Program-made: the position numbers and the translations under genes
NCBI RefSeq assembly: GCF_030704535.1
Contig: NC_081818.1
Location: 9,413,501-9,477,500, forward strand
DNA length: 64,000 nucleotides
Direction of reading: 5' to 3'
From: Vitis vinifera
Taxonomy: Eukaryota > Streptophyta > Magnoliopsida > Vitales > Vitaceae
Shown here: positions 1 through 11,459 of the stretch, piece after piece
How the letters are laid out: each line of letters starts with the position of its first letter
Position numbering within the stretch: the first letter of the stretch is position 1
Notes under the pieces: generated by a model
What the model saw: the letters and a program-made list of their open reading frames with translations, nothing else
Told to the model about the DNA's origin: nothing
The model's database searches: none

Positions 1-51
1 TTGAACACAAACCCACTTCTTACTTATTTCAATTTTCAAAGAACATCCATG

Positions 52-160
52 TTAACTTCGCAGGTAACTCCACAAATCTCGGAAACTAAACCATTTGAAA
101 CATGCGAGCAGGTTCCCAAGGAAAAACTCAAACAATGATGAAATGGTTTCCCCAAACTAT
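52..160 (-). CDS. Possible last exon of the TSJT1-like gene
   Basis: One minus-strand frame ends in EICGVTCEVNMDVL and a stop. This resembles the family tail (E-I-W-G-A-T-F-K-V). The sequence before it does not match the usual GGLRSFENPKNK segment and no clean acceptor is visible. It may be a diverged or decayed terminal exon. If it is decayed, the whole gene is a pseudogene. Confidence 0.3.
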
Positions 161-190
161 GGATTCAATATGCAAAACATATAACAATAC

Positions 191-683
191 CTTTAGGAAA
201 TGGAGCAAAAGATTTCCCGCAGCCCTTCTTCACAGTCTCTTCATCATCAGAAAGAACAAGATGGCCTTCAGAATCTACTCCCCAGAAGAAGGGAACACTC
301 TCATCAGCATCCTGCATTACATGTGGGTAAAGTTACACCTGATGTAAGCTGCCTTCAAAGAAGGTGATCATAACAATCTGAGAGCAACAAGAGGGATACT
401 TGAAATTGGATAGCAAAATTACTAGCCAAAAGGTTTACTCACAGCAGCTAGAAATGCAGTTCTGTTAGAGCTGTCATAGAGAACAAATGCAAATTTCCCA
501 TGGAGATCTCTCACAACTTGATCTGCAGGATATGGACCTCTATCTCTCAGAGTCCTATAAGCTTCTATGACAATGATCACCTCATTTGTTGTTTTGTTTA
601 ACCCATACTGTTGCTTAAGAAGAGCAACATTCTCAATATGTCCTTGAAACAAGCAGAATATATCATCCACAACTGCAAACAAT
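191..683 (-). CDS. TSJT1-like / aluminium-induced protein (YGL and LRDR motifs), 3' exons
   Basis: Two exons are clear: 683-443 and 311-191. The first encodes the family signature: FAVVDDIFCLFQGHIENV, then QQYGL, then EAYRTLRDRGPYPADQVV and FAFVLYD. It starts after a ttttttgtcag acceptor and ends at a gtgagt donor. The second, after atgcag, encodes VPFFWGVDSEGHLVLSDD and CGKSFAPFPKG and ends at a gtattg donor. The family has a class-II glutamine amidotransferase-like fold (DUF3700) and is induced by stress, auxin or aluminium; the biochemical role is not settled. The expected N-terminal exon is not visible upstream to about 1.9 kb, so the start is unknown: a distant exon or a 5'-truncated copy. 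The gene runs toward the left edge of the window. Confidence 0.8.
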
Positions 684-2289
684 CTGACAAAAAAAGAGAA
701 GATAGATCACAATCAGCAACCGATATGCCAAGTGAAAAGAGGGATAAAGTCAAGTGGTAAGTTGGGAAGAAAGCAACAAGAAAGAAAGAAATTCAGATTT
801 AATCTCTTTCCCTTCTTGTTGTAAGATTCTGATGCTTTACAAATTCATTCAACATTACTTACAGGAAGATGCAATTGTTCAGGATTAGGCATGAATAGAA
901 CAAAATGAGAACAACTTATCAATGGAAATGAAATAATCCAATTTTTTGTTTTCCATGGCATTCAAACACACAAGTCACAGTAATAATGGTGGCATCATAA
1001 TGCAAAAAAATGTAGTTAATGGGGCATTGTGCTAATAATCCAATTTTTTGTTTGCCGAGGGAAGCCAGGCCAAAACCTCACCCTGATACCAAATGATGCA
1101 GGACCACATATACTACTAAAAGCTTAAGCTAATTGTGGGTAGAGGTAGCCCCACATATAAGGCCCAACCAACGTTAGTAATCAGCCGATGTAGGACATTG
1201 GATTTCCGTCCATACTACATCACATTAAAAATAGGTATTATCTATAAAAATAGATTTTTCCCTAAAATAAAAAAGATCAGACATTCAAAGAAATGAAAAA
1301 ATATCAAATTCTGTAAGAAAGCAAAATCAATATGATTTCAAATGCTATGCAAAGCATAGATGGAACATTTCATGGCACATCTAAAACAATGCCCCAAACA
1401 TAGAATCATATAAAATGACTGGATCTGTATTTTGTATTCATTAAAACCAACTGAATATAATATACCATCCACAACAGAACACAAAAGACCAAAAAAAGGG
1501 AAAAGAAAATAAAAGAAACGAGAAAATCTCTAGATTTGGATTATGTGCCTTGGTAAGTGAACCTCAAATATGCTTCACAAAACCGAGTCAAATGGAAAAA
1601 CTTAAGTAATTGAACAAAAGAGATGTTAATAGCTATGATAGAAAAATGACTGATCAAACAAGGAATCTGTGATCCATTTTTGTGGGGTTTGTAGAAAGAA
1701 ATCCCTTAAGGCTCCTTTTGGTTGCCGAGAAATATAAGGAGAATAAAGGAAAACATAGAATCTAACAACAGTCAATTCAACCTGCAAACCAGTAAATAAG
1801 ATTAAGATTTCCCAGCAGCCAAACATATATTAATATGAAAGGGAAATTATAAAAAAAACACTTAACAGGATCTATAAGACTCTTCAAGACTTGGGAATCT
1901 ATCTGGCTCATTGTTTTCAAAATCTGTAGATGGATGTGTAATGGAAATTTAAAGGCTCACAACAATGGAAATCAATGGCTCACAAGTGAGGATTAAAAAT
2001 TAAAAGTTAAAACAGTGCCCTTAATGGGGAAGTCAAAATTGATCCAATGCCATCGGCCTGTTACCAGCAATCTCATTTTCATTTATAGCACCATTCTAGA
2101 ATTGATATTTGAACTTCAAGCCTATGCAAAACACAATGGAGATACTTGTTTTCATAAGACATCCAAATGCACCTCAAATAAAAATGTATATAAAATAGTA
2201 AATAAAGAATGGGTTTAATAAGGAAACCAGAGGTCCAAACTCAATACGATAATTCATGCAAGCAGGCAAGCATAGCTCACCCCAATGTA
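684..2289. other. No gene seen apart from the TRIM-like LTR
   Basis: AT-rich sequence with only short random ORFs. The stretch could hold the first intron of the TSJT1-like gene, but no family-matching upstream exon was found. Confidence 0.4.
1078..1219 (-). mobile_element. TRIM-like LTR remnant with primer-binding site
   Basis: Read on the minus strand, a 126-bp unit (1219-1094) begins TGTAGTATGG and ends GCATCA, i.e. TG...CA. It is followed directly by TTTGGTATCAGGGTGAG, close to the initiator-Met tRNA primer-binding site of plant LTR elements. The LTR carries the CCTACATCGGCTG motif common in small plant LTRs. No second LTR or coding domain is seen, so this is an LTR plus a stub of internal sequence. 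LTR size and PBS fit a terminal-repeat retrotransposon in miniature. Confidence 0.5.
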
Positions 2290-2295
2290 GTTAGT

Positions 2296-2640
2296 AGAAA
2301 CCGGTCGACCGGTTGTATTCGACCGGTTTACCTGGGAACTCGACCGGTAGACACTGGTCTTTTTTTGGTGCGAGTCCCAAAATGGTCAGTGGCTACCGGT
2401 TGCAAACCAACATGCGACCGGTTGATGCTATTTCTCGACCGGTTGACACTGACAATTTTTATCCCCCCGAAACCAAAACCGGGACTTGCTACCGGTTTAT
2501 GCATTGCCTCAAACGGTTGAAACTGCCCAAGTTTTATGGGAAAAAAATATAGTAGGCTGACCATATTCGTAGAGATTATAGTAGATTAGACCAAGGGAGG
2601 AGAATACATACGTTTTACGAGGAACCAATACTCAATATAA
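2296..2640. repeat. ACCGGT-palindrome cluster 1
   Basis: About nine ACCGGT or GACCGGTTG cores occur in about 220 bp (for example accggtcgaccggttg at 2301). A short downstream tail (caaggga-gaga-ta...gaggaa-caa, about 2592-2632) is matched in the same orientation after cluster 2 (about 7490-7530). The two clusters are therefore homologous direct copies. This cluster is the most diverged of the three and lacks the regular 21- or 124-bp spacing. Confidence 0.6.
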
Positions 2641-3087
2641 CCTTCCTAACGCATGATTCTTCTATGCTTTTGATGGAAATAGTCATAACCTTCCTTCTGC
2701 CATCTTTAAACCAGGGATTTCCGACTCAATATTTAAAAGACAAAAATATTCATGGCACCCAAATGGGAACCTAAATTATGTGATGTCTACCAACAATTTA
2801 AAATATACAGAAGAAGGTTTAAAGAGATGAAAATAACCTATATATCAAGAGCTATAAACAAAATAAGATAGGTATAATATATACATGTAGAGGAAAATAC
2901 ATCATCCATATACCATCATTTGCATTGAGCGAATACATTTACGCCATTTATGTGAATGGCCGATGACAACATCCATAAGTAATACGAGAAGTCATAATAA
3001 CAAAAGGGCATTTATATTAGCCAAATGTCAAAAAACATAATGAAAGTTTAATAACTATAAAACTAGTACAAAATGTAGAAGGGGTCA
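2641..3087. other. 3' flank of the transposon ORF, nothing recognised
   Basis: AT-rich, no ORF or repeat of note. It probably includes the 3' untranslated region of the minus-strand ORF that ends at 3088. Confidence 0.4.
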
Positions 3088-4485
3088 TTAATGGTCTGGT
3101 CCATGAAGCGGGAAGTGGGATCGGAAGAAGACCATCATCTCATCATGTTGGCGTCGTATAACTTGCATACCCTCTTTCACTTCCTCGTGTAAACCATCAA
3201 TGCGATTCTCCAGAGATGTCAACCGTCGGTCATTGGCTAATACAATCTCCTCCAAGCGGGTACCAAGGGACTTAATCTGGGCATTGAGGTTATGTGATGC
3301 TTCAGAGTCATCCGGTCCAATTAGTGAAGGATGATTTGTTGACGCCCTAGCTCTTACACCACCTGTTGACGGTATTTGTGTGACATTTGCTTTTGCATGA
3401 GTTCTTCCCTCTACATCCTGATCTTCATATTCTTCATAGTCGGAGGGCCCATTGTCTGAAGAGACATCAACCTCTGAGGGGGGAACGGAAGACTTCCTTG
3501 CCCATGAACCATCTTTCTTCCGTACAAAATGCATGCGCCGAAGTGAAGCCCGATCATATGTATCAAATGATTTGAGTTTTTTCCCGTCTGTCTCATTGCG
3601 CAAATTGACATCGAAGTACTTGACAATCTTTGTGATAAACATGCCATAGGGGAGAACTGAATCTTCGCTGATTGAACATGCTTTCATATGTTGGAAAATT
3701 ATGTAACCAATATTAACCTTTTTTTCTGTGAGAATGCTGTCAACCAAAAAAGCCTCCAAGAAAGATACATCATCGCGGTGCCCTCCTTTAGGGATGAAAA
3801 TGTACGATATCATGTGATGTAGGATACGACTCAACATAGTCAACAAATGAGAAGTTGGTCTATCAGCTCTCGGGTAACCACATAGCCTTTGTAAAGCTTC
3901 TGCAGGTTTGAAACCTTCCACCATTGGCCACTTCTTAGCTTCATACAAACAAACCCCTTCGTTTGGAATCTCTAAAATCCGACAAAGTGCAGCAACATCA
4001 AAAACGATCTGTACACCGTTAATCGTGGTAGTAATGGGTCCTTCGTCTTTGAATGTCATATTGGAGTAGAAACATTTCACAAGCTTGGGATAAACGAACT
4101 CATTGACGGAGACAATCAGAAGCCAACCCATTCTCGCGAAAAGCACATCGAAATGGAAATAACTGAGCTTTGCAAAAGCAATGTTCCTACCCGGGATTAC
4201 GGTCCGATTCGCAAAGTGAAGATGAAATCGTTGGGCTAGGTCAGGGGTTGCGAACATAGATCGATCAAAGGTGGCCTTCTTACGAACCTCCGGACTTGCT
4301 TCCACGGCCGGACGTTTACCATTGTTGGGGGTGCGTTTTGCTCCATCGGAGGTGTTGTGGGTGCTTTCGCTTGGTTGTTGTCGGTCGGAGGTCTTTTTGT
4401 TGGTCCCGCGCATCCTTGATACCGCCGGCCTCTTCCCTTTCCGACCGGGTGAGGATGCTTCGACCAGTGCTCGTTTTGGGGGCAT
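3088..4485 (-). CDS. Putative plant transposon protein (Transposase_32-like), uninterrupted ORF
   Basis: A single open frame of 465 codons from ATG at 4485. Residues 1-95 are basic and low-complexity (KRALVEASSPGRKGKRP; likely nuclear targeting). Residues about 95-290 resemble the domain called 'putative plant transposon protein' (Pfam Transposase_32): FYSNMTF, then VFDVAALCRILEIPNEGV, then LYEAKKWPMVEGF and EALQRLCG. This is followed by an acidic linker (SDNGPSDYEEYEDQDVEG) and a C-terminal heptad-like helix (LGTRLEEIVLAN, LTSLENRIDGLHEEV). The domain's biochemical activity is not established. The ORF lies between ACCGGT clusters 1 and 2. The family call rests on remembered motif similarity. 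Confidence 0.6.
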   Translation of the reverse strand: MPPKRALVEASSPGRKGKRPAVSRMRGTNKKTSDRQQPSESTHNTSDGAKRTPNNGKRPAVEASPEVRKKATFDRSMFATPDLAQRFHLHFANRTVIPGRNIAFAKLSYFHFDVLFARMGWLLIVSVNEFVYPKLVKCFYSNMTFKDEGPITTTINGVQIVFDVAALCRILEIPNEGVCLYEAKKWPMVEGFKPAEALQRLCGYPRADRPTSHLLTMLSRILHHMISYIFIPKGGHRDDVSFLEAFLVDSILTEKKVNIGYIIFQHMKACSISEDSVLPYGMFITKIVKYFDVNLRNETDGKKLKSFDTYDRASLRRMHFVRKKDGSWARKSSVPPSEVDVSSDNGPSDYEEYEDQDVEGRTHAKANVTQIPSTGGVRARASTNHPSLIGPDDSEASHNLNAQIKSLGTRLEEIVLANDRRLTSLENRIDGLHEEVKEGMQVIRRQHDEMMVFFRSHFPLHGPDH

Positions 4486-4895
4486 GACTATTCAGATGGG
4501 CTTCAGCTATTGCGTGAGGATGAAGAAGACTGAAGTGGAAGACGGACGGGTTCAGGTCTCGCGCGAGGATGAAGAAGAATGGAGTAGAAGACAAAGGGGT
4601 TCAGGGGTAGAACTGGTTTGAACATCGGTCGACCTTCGTGGAAAGACATCCAGTTTATGAACTAATTAAATTTTAATTAACTTAATGTCTTACATTATAT
4701 TTGCTACACTTTTAATGTAAAAGTTTCCATATGAACTGATTAAACCTATAATGGATTAAATGAATAAATATTTTGATGTACCTTAAAGAAATTAATTGAA
4801 GTTAATTTCACAAAATTTATATTAAGAATAATAAAATATGAGAACTTAAGTTAATTAAATCATATAAATTAACTAATCTTTTTGATAGGTACGGT

Positions 4896-5811
4896 ATAGT
4901 GTAATGAACTCACTAAGATATAGTCACACCTAATAGATTAAAATTGTAATTAACTAACATATACTACCATAGGAGCATCAAAATTAATTATGGTTGTATG
5001 ACAAAATGTTCGAATAAGTACAATATACCATGGTGAGTTAAATAAATTAATGAATCTGAATTTATTTAAAATTTTCATAAGTAGAATATCATAACTTATC
5101 TCATTTTACGTAATTAAGTGTAATTAACCTACCTTTCTCATGTCAAGGATATATTATGAAGCATTAATTAAAAATTAATTACGTTAATTCATGGAAAAAT
5201 ATAGTGTAATGAACTCACTAAGATATACTCAGACCTATTAGATTAAAATTGTAATTAACTAACATATACTACCATAGGGGCATCAAAATTAATTATGGTT
5301 GTATGACAAAATGTTCGAATAAGTACGATATACCATGGTGAGTGAAATAAATTAATGAATCTGAATTTATTTAAAATTTCCATAAGTAGAATATCATAAC
5401 TTATCTCATTTTACGTAATTAAGTGTAATTAACCTACCTTTCTCATGTCAAGGATATATTATGAAGCATTAATTAAAAATTAATTATGTTAATTCATGGA
5501 AAAATATAGTGTAATGAACTCACTAAGATATACGCAGACCTATTAGATTAAAATTGTAATTAACTAACATATACTATCATAGGGCCATTAAAATTAATTA
5601 TGGTTGTATGACAAAATGTTCGAACAAGAACGATATACCATGGTGAGTGACATAAATTAATGAATCTGAATTTATTTAAAATTTCCATAAGTAGAATATC
5701 ATAACATATCTCATTTTACGTAATTAAGTCTACTTAACTAACCTTTCTCATATATAGGATATATTAGGAAGCATGATTTAAAAAAAAAATACCATTAATT
5801 GATGAAAAAAT
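4896..5811. repeat. 305-bp tandem repeat, three copies
   Basis: The anchor atagtgtaatgaactcacta begins at 4896, 5201 and 5506, and a degenerate fourth anchor lies at 5812. That gives three adjacent units of 305, 305 and 306 bp. Units are AT-rich and differ at only a few positions (for example ataggagcat, ataggggcat, atagggccat). They contain no ORF. They lie upstream of the minus-strand transposon ORF. Confidence 0.9.
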
Positions 5812-7017
5812 ATAGTAAGTAGGAAACGGTATCAAAACATAGTTACAATAAATTGGCTAAACAACAGTAACAAATGTCAATATTATCAATTAAGTCCATA
5901 TCTCCCCTTTATATTTTCTTAAGTTATACAATTATCCATTTGCAATGGGTGTAAAAAATAACCACATTAGGCTGACTTTCCCAACTGATATAAATGTTAT
6001 ATTTAATGGCACCTAAAAAACTGATGCAAATATCCAAACTATCAACCTCTAAGTGTACCATTGTGGTGGTAGGTTTTCAACATGTGGCAGCCTATTAAAA
6101 AATGTAATAACTCCAGCAACCAACCACATACATATCTTAGTATATATTTGGGGGAGTTTTAGTATTGTAAGAACCTTAGCATCTGAACGAGGGCTGCTAT
6201 TTGTTGGAGAACAGGTGACAAAAAACATCCAGAAGACAAATCTTCAGGTGAAGCTGCATCACACTTGGACCTTCCATTTTAACGGTATGATCTTTAACTC
6301 AATAAAGAATAGGTAAACAAATCCATAATACATTTTTTAAGCTTAATGCCTTCATCTTTGAAATGGATGGGGGAATATTTCGAAAACCTAATAGTGATTT
6401 TTAAATGGTATGTATTGATGTTAAAGAGTTTGGATTTTGATTGTCTAAAGCACATTGTTAGTAATATGCATCAGTGATCTGTTGAACAGTTGAGATTAAT
6501 TTAGTTAATATAAGTGAGTCATGTTGGCTGTAAAAATCACAACATCATCAAAATTATAGGGTAATACATATTCAAATGACTTAAAAAGAGATAATCAACC
6601 TTAAGAAATGTGTATTATTGACTCCCAATATGGGGTAAGTTTGGAATAAGTTTGGCGGTGTACCCAAAAGCTTCCGTGCTTTTAGATAGAATTATATAAA
6701 AGTCATTTTCCATGTTTTAACATATGTCACTGGCAACATTAAACATAAAGCAATTAGCCTAAATAGGGCAACCTCCTTAGGCTAATTGTTTCCGTGTTAT
6801 TTTAGCCTAAACCGATCCATGTTTCCGTGTTATTTTAAAGAAAGTGGATGAGAGGTATTAATTATTGTGACTGGCAAACTCCTTAAACATGGCAACTAAG
6901 ATTAATGTTGGAAATTTTGTTAACATAGTATGCCTAAATAGGGCAACATTATAACGTTCTGATAAGGAATGAAGGCCTTAATGAAATCAACAACGAAAAG
7001 AAACAATTAGCTAATCG
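5812..7017. other. AT-rich, no gene recognised
   Basis: Only an 87-codon plus-strand ORF (6053-6316) without recognisable motifs. Short direct repeats occur, such as cctaaatagggcaac near 6760 and 6930 and gtttccgtgttatttta twice at 6790-6840. Confidence 0.4.
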
Positions 7018-7400
7018 GTTTAAATATTAAAACAGTGAATACCGGATGAGGAATTTCTCAACCGGTTGAGAAAATTCCTCAACCGGTAGCAACTGGTTAA
7101 AAAAATACTCAACCAGTTGAGGAATTTCCTCAACCGGTTGAGCCATTTCCTCAACCGGTTGAGCCATTTCCTCAACCGGTTGAGCCATTTCCTCAACCGT
7201 TGAGCCATTTCCTCAACCGGTTGAGCCATTTCCTCAACCGGTTGAGCAACTTGTATGAACCGGTTGTTTTTTTTTTTACCAGTGCCTACCGATTGAGGAA
7301 TTTCCTCATCCGGTTGACGAAATTCCTCATCCGGTAGCTACTGGTTTAAAAAGTCCACATTCGGTCGACCGGCTTACTTCGACCGGTCGATAGATCTTCT
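7018..7400. repeat. AACCGGTT-palindrome cluster 2 with a 21-bp minisatellite
   Basis: From about 7108 to 7255 a 21-bp unit (TCAACCGGTTGAGCCATTTCC) repeats about six times; one copy has a 1-bp-shorter core (aaccgttg). Each unit holds the perfect 14-bp palindrome CTCAACCGGTTGAG. From 7278 to 7345 lies a 68-bp near-palindrome running from ACCAGTGCCTACCG to CCGGTAGCTACTGGT. The array creates a spurious minus-strand ORF of repeated WLNRLRK heptads, which I do not regard as a gene. Confidence 0.9.
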
Positions 7401-8139
7401 GAACGGGTAGAGAGTTAAAAATTTTGTGAACACCACCAAAATGCATCCGGTGAATTTGTAGGTAAACCACATTATAATAGCTTAGAGCAAGGGAAGAGAG
7501 TAGATTCGGGTTATGAGGAAACAAAAAATTGTAACGATTGTTTTTTTATGCTCATCAAGACCAACAACACCATCTGCTACCAAAAAAAAGTTGGAGAATC
7601 TGAAATATTGTTATTGCACAAGGACCTCCAAAAGCACTACAACCTTAGCCCTTAGTCCCAACAGCAGAACCATGTCTACGAAGTTGAACTTAACTATTAC
7701 TTCACTTGGTTGTCTAAGGACAATTTAAATTATGGTGCGTTTCTGTATAGATGTCAGACGTGGATCATTGTCGAATGCCATCTTTTGAGGGTATTGGTGT
7801 CGCACTTGCATTTGTCACATGTTATTTCCTCAACATAATGATTTGTAAGTGATATTTAATGATTTTAAAAAGTTTTGCTTATGATTGTGTATAGCAGAGT
7901 AGTATCAATTTTGCAACATATGACCTTTTGAATGGAAAATCATGGGGAAATTATCACGTCTGCAGTATACACCAGTTCTATAATTTATCAAATTCTTAAT
8001 TTTTTTCCCAAAAAATGAGAATCGATGACGTTGTCGAATTCGGTTTATCTTCAAGTATGCAATCAATTGATACAAAAGTGATACGATAATTTGTGAAAGT
8101 ATTATTGGGGAATTTTTTTACCTTATTTATGTAATGTAG
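7401..8139. other. 5' region of the FAR1-type transposase gene
   Basis: No ORF of note. A splice acceptor (tgtaatgtag) abuts the ATGATG at 8140, which suggests an intron in the 5' leader and an upstream non-coding exon in this stretch. Confidence 0.4.
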
Positions 8140-10949
8140 ATGATGCAATCGGTGAAGGAGAAAACAATCAAGCGGGAGTTTGAAGTGAAGGAGGAGGACG
8201 TCGTCAATGACGATGCATTTATCGGTGCCACTTACGACCTGGGTGGAAACGGTTTGAAACAGAAGGTGTTGAAGGGTATTTCAGATGAAGAAGTCTACAA
8301 ATTGCAATTCGATCGCATAGATGAGGCTGAAACATTTTACAACATGTTAGCTAGAGTAGCCGGATTTAGTATTCGAAAAGATGATTTGAAGCGAGACAAG
8401 AATGGAGATATAATATCTCGAAAGTGGGTGTGTTCTAGAGAAGGGCAGCGAGCGACAAAGTTTATTGAAAATGACAAGCGACAGCGTGAGCCACGATCAT
8501 TGACTAGGGTTGGATGTGAAGCTGCATTTCGTGTAGGCTTGAATAGGAAAGATGGAAAGTGGATTGTAAAGGAATTTATAGGAGATCATAATCATAATTT
8601 GGTCGATGCTATCAACACACAATTCCTTCGGTCTCATCGAACAATAAGTAATCCCGATAAGGCACAAGTTGATGTTTTGCGTAAAGTAGGTGTTAAAACC
8701 ACACAAATTATGGACTATATGGTAAAACAATCAGGGGGACATGAGCACGTCGGTTTCACACAAAAAGATATATACAATCACGTTGATGCAATGCGTAGAA
8801 GTGAAATTAAAGACGGTGATGCAGAAGCGGCATTGGCTTATTTGTGTGGAAAGGCAAAAATGGATTCTTCATTTTTTTATAAATTCAACATTGATGAAGA
8901 AAGTCGACTAGCAAATTTGTTTTGGGCTGATTCAACTGCTTGAATGGATTATGCGTGTTTTGGAGATGTCCTAGCATTTGACACAACCTATAGGACAAAT
9001 GCCTATAAAAAGCCTCTAGTAGTGTTGGTCGGTGTTAATCATCACCATCAAACTGTTGTATTTGGTTGTGCGTTATTGATAGATGAAAGTGTTGGGACAT
9101 ATGAATGGGTGTTGGAGACATTTCTTGAAGCCATGATGAATAAGAGACCCATATCTGTTGTAACCGATGGGGATAAAGCTATGCGTAAGGCAATTAAAAA
9201 AGTATTACCTGATACGTGTCATCGATTGTGTTCATGGCATTTGCAACGAAATGCATTCACGAATGTGCATATGAAGGACTTCTCAAGCATATTTGCAAGG
9301 TGCATGTTCATGCGTGGGAATGAAGAAGAATTCGAAAAGGTTTGGCATGAAATGGTTGCAAATTTGGGACTTAATGAGAATCGTTGGGTGACCGAGATAT
9401 ATGGGAAACGTAAAAGATGGGCAGAGGCGTATTTACGTGGAAATTTCTTTGGAGGGATGAGAACCACACAAAGGTGTGAGAGTATGAATGCATATCTAAA
9501 TAGATTCTTAAAAATTCGCTTGCGACTGTATGAGTTTGTACAACAATTTGATAGAGCCATACTGAGAATACGGCAAAACGAGGCAAAGGCAGAGTTCGAG
9601 TCGAACAATTCTTCACCCGTGCTTTCAACCAAACTAGCCATACTTGAAAATCATGCTGCGACGGTATACACAAAAGAATCTTTCCTTAAATTTCGTGAGG
9701 AGATGAAAAATGCTGAGTTATTCTTTGTGGTTGGTGTTGTAAGTGATCATTCAATGCGGGCATACACATTATCTAAGTTTAGACACCCGAACTTAAATTG
9801 GGAAGTACAATTTTGCCCGGATATTGTAACATTAAAATGCTCATGCATGATGTTTGAGTCAATTGGCATCCCATGTTGCCACATGGTGGTGGTTATGAAG
9901 GTGGAGCATTTGGAAGAGATTCCTCAGTCATGTATTATGAAGAGGTGGACAAAGTTAGCAAAGGTGTATACAAGATCAGTACCAGTGAATGAGACGGATA
10001 ACAACATGGATCGGTTTGTACGATATGGTTCATTGAGTTCGATGTGCAACAAGCTCTCCTACTTTGCGTCAGATACGTCATCTTCATTTATAGAGGCCAA
10101 AAATGAAATACAAAATTTGACGGCGAGAATGGAGGAACTCTATAACTATAATTTGAAAGGGAAGAAAATAACATCAGATGGAGCGACAGGTACTAACCAA
10201 GTTCGTGATCCAAATATTGTGAAGACTAAAGGGAATCCAGGCAAAGTGGCAATGAATGTTCAAAAGGGAAGACGATGCAGTCGTTGTAAAAGAGTGGGTC
10301 ACACAATTCGAAAGTGTCCAGAAGCTACAACCCTCAAAATGCTCAGCCGGGTTATATGGTATGTCATATTCAATACAAATTGCCCCTAAGATTAATTTTT
10401 GTAGGTGTACTAACATAAATGACTAACATAATTGTTTTGATGGCATTATGAATACGTAGGAGGAAACTAATTTGTCTTCCCAATGTGACATTCAAAGGGA
10501 AATGATGCCTTCAACAAATTTATCAGTTGACATTTTTGCAACCTTACATGTATGTACAATAGGCTTGTTATATAATTTCCAAACATTGATAACATATAAT
10601 TCAATAATAATTGACAACACTTAATTATTGAAACATGCAGGGAATGTTAGGGGAGCAGTTGCCGAATGACCCATCTGACATGTACATAGATTGGGGTGAA
10701 CTTAATAATGTAAGATCAGAATGAAGAAACACTTTTGACATGAATTTCAGATATGCATTATTTAATGATTAGGTTTAATTAATTGGAATGGAATTGGGTA
10801 GCTGAAAAAAACAATGAAATGTGCATGTGCAGATAGCAAGAGTTCAGCAACATGAACAAAGTATGTCAACACCATGTGAAGGTGGGGATCCAAACAAATA
10901 TCCAAATGAAAAGGATATGCAACCTTTTTTTTATTCCTTAGCGGAGTAA
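8140..10949 (+). pseudogene. FAR1/FRS-type Mutator-like (MULE) transposase, two probable breaks
   Basis: Exon 1 (8140-10358) encodes a FAR1 DNA-binding domain (AETFYNMLARVAGFSIRK, CEAAFRV, then DHNH), a MULE DDE domain (LAFDTTYRTN, VVTDGDKAMRKAI, TQRCESMNAYL) and a SWIM zinc finger (CSCMMFESIGIPCCHMVVVM). It ends in a CX2CX4HX4C knuckle (CSRCKRVGHTIRKC). Small 3' exons at about 10460-10549, 10641-10709 and 10833-10949 join in phase to a stop at 10947. A TGA at 8941-8943 interrupts the frame where FAR1 relatives usually have Arg (STA-stop-MDYACFGD). Near 10,320 the frame appears to slip: CPEATTLKML in one frame, NPQNAQPGYM in the next, and the latter joins exon 2 in phase. It therefore looks recently inactivated. 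It is convergent with the Ulp1 gene at 12.6-16.4 kb. Confidence 0.85.
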
Positions 10950-11459
10950 GGGATGGTAGGTATTAAATCAGTATTTATATTAGTTGACGTTATCACTTCC
11001 ACTAATGTGTACTTGTAACTTAACTATTTAATGAAAAGTTTGAATTTTGATCAAGAGTCAAGTTGATTGATAGAATGCAATATCCTCTACATTTATAATT
11101 TAATTGATAACAAGGGATAAAATGATTGGTAAATGGAGAAACCGATTCATTTATATCATGTCGAAAAAAACGGTTAATTATGCGGAATTAATTAAATTCA
11201 ATTGTGGTTAAAGTTTGACAATTAGGTGGTTATAAGTTAACTATAGGAAAGTAATCAATATGATGTAATTCACATGAAATAGGTAAATGTAGTGATTTTA
11301 CTCAAAATGGGTAAATCGTAGTTAGGTAAATTGTAATGCCAGTTTCCATCAATTTCAAACCTTATAATTGAACTTAATGGTACATTGTCGAATGTTTCCA
11401 TAGTGAAAAGTTATTGGTACAACTCATAGCATACCCTTTTTGTGCACAATAGCATTGCA
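10950..11459. other. 3' flank of the transposase gene
   Basis: AT-rich with no ORF or repeat. Probably 3' untranslated and intergenic sequence leading into the palindrome array. Confidence 0.4.

Noticed and set aside
2209-2564. Overlapping ORFs on both strands at 2.2-2.6 kb
   Set aside because: They lie in ACCGGT-rich repeat DNA and have no recognisable domain.
7020-7229. Minus-strand 69-codon ORF with WLNRLRK heptad repeats
   Set aside because: It is a by-product of the 21-bp palindromic minisatellite; 21 is divisible by three, so an open frame arises by chance.
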